Assembly (NCBI GenBank): GCA_018819165.1
Contig: JAHJQP010000007.1
Coordinates: 1 to 10,082, forward strand
Origin: Pseudomonadota bacterium
GTDB taxonomy: Bacteria > Desulfobacterota > Syntrophia > Syntrophales > UBA5619
Length of the DNA stretch: 10,082 nucleotides
Reading direction: 5' to 3'
Shown: one piece after another, positions 6,170 through 10,082 of the stretch
Layout: each line of letters starts with the position of its first letter
Position numbering within the stretch: the first letter of the stretch is position 1
Made by a program: the position numbers and the translations under genes
The notes under the pieces: generated by a model
What the model was told of the DNA's origin: nothing
Database searches by the model: none
What the model saw: the letters and a program-made list of their open reading frames with translations, nothing else

Positions 6170-7114
6170 ATGCTCGAAAGAATGAGAGTCTTTTCCGGAA
6201 ATGCGAACCTGGAGCTCGCCGGGAAGATCGCCGAAAACCTGGGCGTCCCCCTTGGAAAGGTCAATGTCACGGCCTTCAGCGATGGCGAAACCCGGGTGGA
6301 AATCGACGAAAATGTGCGGGGAATGGATGTCTTCATCATCCAGCCCACCTGCCCGCCGGTCAACATCACACTGATGGAACTTCTCATCATGATCGATGCC
6401 GTGCACCGGTCGTCCGCGGACAGGATCACCGCCGTCATTCCCTATTACGGCTATGCGCGGCAGGACCGGAAGGTGACGCCCCGAGCGCCGATCACGGCCA
6501 AGCTCGTCGCCGATATCGTCACCAAGGCGGGGGCAAACCGCGTTTTGGCGATGGATCTCCACGCCGGCCAGATCCAGGGTTTCTTCAACATCCCGGTGGA
6601 CAACCTCTTCGCCACGCCCGTCCTTCTGGAGTATATCAAGAAGAACTACCGCGGCGACAACATCGTGATCGTCTCGCCGGACACGGGGGGCGTGGAACGG
6701 GCGCGCGCCTTCGGCAAAAGGCTCGGGGCCAGCCTGGCCATCATAGATAAGCGGAGAGAAGGACCGAATGACGCCCAGGTCATGAATATCATCGGTCACG
6801 TCAAGGGCAAGAAGGCCATCCTTCTCGACGACATGATCGACACGGCCGGAACCGTGGTGCAGTCGGCCAAGGCGCTGGCGGAAGAAGGGGCCATCGATGT
6901 CTCCGTCTGCTGCACCCATCCCGTCCTTTCCGGACCGGCCATCGAAAGGATCGAACAATCGGGCCTCAAGGAGGTCATCGTGACGGACACCATCCCTCTG
7001 CACGATAAGGCCAGAGCCTGCAGCCGCATCAAGGTACTCTCCGTCTCGGGGCTTCTCAGCGAGGCTGTCAGAAGGATCTACTATAACGACTCAGTCAGTT
7101 CATTATTCATTTAG
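6170..7114 (+). CDS. prs: Ribose-phosphate pyrophosphokinase (PRPP synthetase)
   Basis: Makes PRPP from ribose 5-phosphate and ATP, feeding purine, pyrimidine, NAD, histidine and tryptophan synthesis. The protein has 314 residues (E. coli 315). Motifs are FSDGE (36-40), the ATP-site YGYARQDRK (93-101), Mg ligand H131 in DLHAGQIQGFF, SPDTGG with D171, catalytic-loop K194 and R196 in IIDKRREG, and the PRPP signature DDMIDTAGT (220-228). These features mark the class I, phosphate-activated and ADP-inhibited type. The ATG follows GAAGGA (6158-6163) by 6 nt. It is cytosolic. The next gene begins 9 nt after the stop, whose TAG is part of the next ribosome-binding site. Confidence 0.98.
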   Translation: MLERMRVFSGNANLELAGKIAENLGVPLGKVNVTAFSDGETRVEIDENVRGMDVFIIQPTCPPVNITLMELLIMIDAVHRSSADRITAVIPYYGYARQDRKVTPRAPITAKLVADIVTKAGANRVLAMDLHAGQIQGFFNIPVDNLFATPVLLEYIKKNYRGDNIVIVSPDTGGVERARAFGKRLGASLAIIDKRREGPNDAQVMNIIGHVKGKKAILLDDMIDTAGTVVQSAKALAEEGAIDVSVCCTHPVLSGPAIERIEQSGLKEVIVTDTIPLHDKARACSRIKVLSVSGLLSEAVRRIYYNDSVSSLFI

Positions 7115-7123
7115 GAGGATTTC

Positions 7124-7774
7124 ATGGAGGCGACCGAATTAAAAGCCTGTATCCGCAAAGAATCCGGCAAGGGACCGGCAAGACGTTTCAGAAAAGAAGG
7201 GTTGATTCCCGCCGTTTTTTACGGCCGCGGCAAGGAGGCCATGCCCCTGTCGGTGAATGCGGCCAATCTGCGGAAGATCATCAAGGAGAAAAAGGGAAAC
7301 GTCTTTATCAAACTGCTCATCGAAGGGGAGAAGCACCTGGAAAAGCTCTCCATGATCAAGGAACTCCAGATCGAGCCGGTCAGCAGGCGGTTTTATCATG
7401 CCGATTTTTATGAAATCCGCATGGACCACAAACTGACGGTGGATGTTCCCCTTCGTTTCAACGGCATCCCTGTCGGCTTCGAGAAGGGGGGGGAGCTCCA
7501 GCATCTCAAACGGGATCTGAAGGTCGCCTGTCTTCCTTCCGCGCTGCCCGATTTCATCGAAGTGGATGTGAGTGGACTGGATATCGGGGATTCGATCAAG
7601 GTCCAGGACATCAAAGCTCCGGAAGGCATTTCTGTTCTTGACCCGGGTGATGTCAGCGTGGTCATGGTCGCCGTCGTGAAGGTTGCCGTGCCTGAGGTCG
7701 CGGAGGAGGCGGAGGGCGAAGCTGAGGAGAAGGCCGAGGAAGAAGCACCCCCGAAGGAGGGTTCGACAGGCTGA
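7124..7774 (+). CDS. rplY: Ribosomal protein bL25, long Ctc/TL5 form
   Basis: 5S-rRNA-binding protein of the large subunit. The 216-residue length marks the two-domain Ctc/TL5 form rather than the 94-residue E. coli form. The 5S-binding domain is at about 1-92 (KGPARRFRKEGLIPAVFYG at 17-35, then EPVSRRFYHADFYEI at 84-98) and the beta-rich C-terminal domain at about 99-185 (HKLTVDVPLRFNGIPVG). A low-complexity tail rich in Ala and Glu follows (190-211). AGGAGG (7113-7118) overlaps the prs stop and precedes the ATG by 5 nt, so translation is probably coupled. The frame runs through a run of eight G (7486-7493) without disruption. In some bacteria ctc is a general-stress gene; no such promoter is seen here. 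Confidence 0.97.
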   Translation: MEATELKACIRKESGKGPARRFRKEGLIPAVFYGRGKEAMPLSVNAANLRKIIKEKKGNVFIKLLIEGEKHLEKLSMIKELQIEPVSRRFYHADFYEIRMDHKLTVDVPLRFNGIPVGFEKGGELQHLKRDLKVACLPSALPDFIEVDVSGLDIGDSIKVQDIKAPEGISVLDPGDVSVVMVAVVKVAVPEVAEEAEGEAEEKAEEEAPPKEGSTG

Positions 7775-7829
7775 CCACTCCTTTGATCGCCTCCAGGCGG
7801 TGATCGCCAAACAAGGTGCGGAGCTTCGT

Positions 7830-7842
7830 GGGGGGCAGTGTG
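7830..7842 (+). promoter_or_regulatory. G-rich ribosome-binding site and GTG start of pth
   Basis: Six G (7830-7835) followed by CAGT and GTG (7840-7842). The G-run can pair with the anti-SD using one G-U pair. This GTG gives a protein beginning MNLLVGLGNPG, as in other Pth proteins. In-frame GTGs at 7816 and 7828 would add 8 or 4 residues; the 7828 one has GGAG at 7820-7823. Confidence 0.5.
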
Positions 7843-8430
7843 AATCTTCTTGTCGGACTCGGAAACCCTGGGATACGGTATCAGTTGAGCAGACACAATG
7901 CAGGGTTCCTCGTCCTGGACCAATTGGCGCTGCAATACGACATCTCTTTCAGTCAGACCCACTTTGACGCGCATATCGGGAAGGGAAAGATAGCAGGAAG
8001 CCCCGTTTTACTTGCAAAACCCCAGACCTATATGAACCTGAGCGGCGTCGCGGTGAGGAGGCTGGCGGACTATTTCAGGATAGACCTTGGAGCCTTGATC
8101 GTCATACACGATGACCTGGATCTGCCTTTTCAGACTATCCGTTTGAAGGCAGGAGGGGGGAACGGGGGACACAAGGGGCTCATTTCCCTGACTGATCATC
8201 TTGGCGGAACGGACTTTATCCGGGTCAGGTTCGGGATCGGAAAACCGGAGCGCAAGTCGATGGTCGAGGGGTATGTCCTGTCACCTTTCTCCGACGAAGA
8301 GATGGCCTGTCTGCCCCAGCTTATACGGACGGCAGGCGAGACCGTGGCGGACATCCTTTCCTCCGGTATTCAGAATGCCATGGAAAAACATCATCAAAAA
8401 GATGTGACCAATTTAATTAAGGAGGTTTGA
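7840..8430 (+). CDS. pth: Peptidyl-tRNA hydrolase
   Basis: Cytosolic monomer that cleaves the ester of peptidyl-tRNAs dropped from stalled ribosomes, recycling tRNA. The protein has 196 residues from this start (E. coli 194). Seen are VGLGNPG (5-11) with N9, SRHNAG with catalytic H19, KPQTYMNLSG (60-69) with N66, HDDLDLP with D91, and GGGNGGHKGL (105-114) with H111. All residues known to matter in E. coli Pth are present. No ATG is available near the N-terminus, so a GTG is used; 7840 fits homology best, but 7816 (204 residues) and 7828 cannot be excluded. Its last codons AAG GAG GTT form the ribosome-binding site of hppA, so the two genes are tightly linked. The common rplY-pth pairing supports the calls for both. 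Confidence 0.95.
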   Translation: MNLLVGLGNPGIRYQLSRHNAGFLVLDQLALQYDISFSQTHFDAHIGKGKIAGSPVLLAKPQTYMNLSGVAVRRLADYFRIDLGALIVIHDDLDLPFQTIRLKAGGGNGGHKGLISLTDHLGGTDFIRVRFGIGKPERKSMVEGYVLSPFSDEEMACLPQLIRTAGETVADILSSGIQNAMEKHHQKDVTNLIKEV

Positions 8431-8433
8431 ATC

Positions 8434-10082
8434 ATGTGCGTCGGAAAACGCAGTCTTGGATTTCTGTTGGGTACAACCGGCATCTCCCTTTTACTGATGC
8501 CCCCTATGGCTTTCGCCGGTGAAGCGGACATCAAGATCCCCGATCTGACCCAGATCAGCTTCATAGGCGGTTCACTCGGCGGGTTGACCATCCTGAACGT
8601 CGGCCTCGTCATCTGTGCAATCGGCATGATCTTCGGCTGGCTGCAGTACAAGCAGACGAAGAATCTGCCCGCACATCAGGCAATGCTGGACGTATCCAAC
8701 ACGATCTGGGAGACCTGCAAGACCTATCTGTTTCAACAGGGGAAATTTCTCGCCGGCCTCTGGGTCCTGCTCGCCATCTGCATCATCTACTACTTTGTCG
8801 GTCTGCAGGGCAACACGATCGGCGCCGTCCTGATCATCCTGTTCTGCTCCGTCATAGGGATCCTCGGTTCTTACGGCGTGGCCTGGTTCGGCATACGAAT
8901 CAATACGGTGGCGAACTCCCGGGCGGCCTTCGCCTCCCTGAGCGGCAATCCCTTAAGCATGGTGAACATCTGCCTCCGTTCCGGGATGAGTGTCGGACTT
9001 CTGCTCGTCAGCATCGAACTCTTCTTCATGATCCTGATCCTGGCCTACATCCCCAAGGACCTGTCCGGCCCCTGCTTCATCGGCTTCGCCATCGGCGAAT
9101 CCCTCGGCGCCAGCGCGTTGCGCATCTGCGGCGGCATCTTCACCAAGATCGCCGATATCGGTTCCGACCTGATGAAGATCATCTTTCACCTGCCGGAAGA
9201 CGATCCGAAAAATCCCGGCGTCATCGCGGACTGCACGGGCGACAACGCCGGCGACAGCGTCGGCCCCACGGCGGACGGCTTCGAGACCTACGGGGTCACC
9301 GGCGTAGCGCTTATCGCCTTCCTGGCGCTGTCTCTTGCCACGAATCCGGCGATGGGCGGCAAGCTGATCGTCTGGATCTTCGCCATGCGTATTCTCATGA
9401 TCCTCACCTCGCTGGCCTCCTACTTCGTCAACTACGCGACGAGCAAATCTCTGTTTACCGGCAAGAAGGAGTTCGATTTCGAACAGCCCCTGACCAACCT
9501 GGTCTGGATCACCTCCTGCGTCTCCATCGTCGTCACCTTCATCGCGAGCTATTTCCTGCTGGGGGATCTGCCCGCAGTGGGAGGTGCGATCTCCGCCTGG
9601 CTTGCGCTTTCGATCATCATCAGCTGCGGGACCATTGCCGGCGCACTGATTCCGGAATTCACAAAGGTGTTCACGAGCACCAATTCCCGTCACTGCGAAG
9701 AGGTCGTCAACGCCTCCCGTCAGGGCGGCGCGTCGCTGAACATCCTTTCCGGCCTGGTCGCCGGGAACTTCTCCGCCTTCTGGGAAGGCTTGACGATCCT
9801 GGTTTTGATGCTCATCGCCTATCTCGTCTCCCAGAGCGGTTCGGTCATGTCCCTGATGCCCGATGCCTTCAAGTTCGCCGCCCCGGTCTTCGCCTTTGGT
9901 CTCGTCGCCTTCGGTTTTCTGGGTATGGGCCCCGTCACGATCGCCGTGGACAGCTTCGGCCCGGTCTCGGACAACGCCCAGTCCATCTATGAGCTCTCCA
10001 TGATTGAAAGCCGCAAGGACGTGAAGGAAGTCGTCAGGAAGCACTTTGGTTGCGAAACGGATTTCGAAAAGGCGAAACACTA
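8434..10082 (+). CDS. hppA: Membrane-bound ion-translocating pyrophosphatase (5' part)
   Basis: Couples pyrophosphate hydrolysis to pumping of H+ or Na+ across the inner membrane. The frame is open to the window end: 549 residues, 3' end missing. Residues 1-28 look like a signal peptide (KR, hydrophobic core, AFA|G). At least nine further hydrophobic spans follow, the first at 47-70. The active site shows DIGSD (241-245), PEDDPKNP (254-261), DCTGDNAGDSVG (266-277), ADGFETYG (280-287) and DSFGPVSDNA (506-515), covering the acidic PPi and Mg ligands. It differs from the common type, where GDNVGDCAG, ADLFETY and DAYGPIADNAGG are usual and a GKVE stretch precedes PEDDP. The pumped ion and K+ dependence are open: the GNTxKA/GNTxAA lysine/alanine site lies beyond the window. 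ATG was chosen for AAGGAGG (8419-8425) 8 nt ahead; the gap to pth is 3 nt. Confidence 0.95.
   Translation, partial: MCVGKRSLGFLLGTTGISLLLMPPMAFAGEADIKIPDLTQISFIGGSLGGLTILNVGLVICAIGMIFGWLQYKQTKNLPAHQAMLDVSNTIWETCKTYLFQQGKFLAGLWVLLAICIIYYFVGLQGNTIGAVLIILFCSVIGILGSYGVAWFGIRINTVANSRAAFASLSGNPLSMVNICLRSGMSVGLLLVSIELFFMILILAYIPKDLSGPCFIGFAIGESLGASALRICGGIFTKIADIGSDLMKIIFHLPEDDPKNPGVIADCTGDNAGDSVGPTADGFETYGVTGVALIAFLALSLATNPAMGGKLIVWIFAMRILMILTSLASYFVNYATSKSLFTGKKEFDFEQPLTNLVWITSCVSIVVTFIASYFLLGDLPAVGGAISAWLALSIIISCGTIAGALIPEFTKVFTSTNSRHCEEVVNASRQGGASLNILSGLVAGNFSAFWEGLTILVLMLIAYLVSQSGSVMSLMPDAFKFAAPVFAFGLVAFGFLGMGPVTIAVDSFGPVSDNAQSIYELSMIESRKDVKEVVRKHFGCETDFEKAKH

Noticed and set aside
7784..7809. 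Direct repeat GATCGCC and small hairpin between rplY and pth
   Set aside because: Only 7 nt repeated and a 4-bp stem without a T-run; not above chance for GC-rich sequence.
8953..10080. Long open frame of 375 codons on the minus strand
   Set aside because: It is antisense to hppA and has the repetitive Asp/Gly/Glu-rich composition typical of the shadow of a GC-rich membrane protein gene. The plus-strand frame matches a known family motif by motif.

Overview
The window is an ordinary-looking, GC-rich stretch of chromosome from a Gram-negative, probably anaerobic bacterium. Protein character and gene order point to the former Deltaproteobacteria (Desulfobacterota, Syntrophus/Geobacter-like). 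The clues are an RpoH of the sigma-32 type, a long TL5/Ctc-type L25 protein, the order ispE - tRNA-Gln - prs - rplY - pth, and a membrane pyrophosphatase of a divergent type that I associate with this group. This placement is inference from remembered families, not a search.

Region 1 (1-4654) is a stress and protein-quality cluster. A sigma-32 gene (rpoH, minus strand, TTG start) is divergent from the disaggregase gene clpB, with a 176-bp shared promoter region. Downstream of clpB a gap of about 155 bp holds a hairpin-bearing sequence that resembles a dispersed intergenic repeat. Then comes htpX, a membrane zinc protease. In other proteobacteria clpB and htpX are heat-shock or envelope-stress genes, so the sigma factor sits beside likely members of its own regulon or related ones.

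Region 2 (4735-10082) is a tightly packed plus-strand run: a DUF1844 gene, ispE (ATGA overlap), tRNA-Gln(TTG), prs, rplY, pth and the 5' part of hppA, which leaves the window. Gaps are mostly under 70 bp, there is no convincing terminator, and several ribosome-binding sites overlap the end of the preceding gene, so one transcript with internal promoters is plausible. Metabolically the run joins isoprenoid precursor synthesis, PRPP synthesis, translation (tRNA, L25, peptidyl-tRNA hydrolase) and pyrophosphate-driven ion pumping.

I found no CRISPR array, insertion sequence, prophage, toxin-antitoxin pair or defence locus. The points most worth a second look are the putative repeat between clpB and htpX, the divergent signal-peptide-bearing pyrophosphatase, the DUF1844-ispE coupling, a promoter-like site inside ispE, and the start and leader of rpoH. 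I see no strong candidate for a previously undescribed system.
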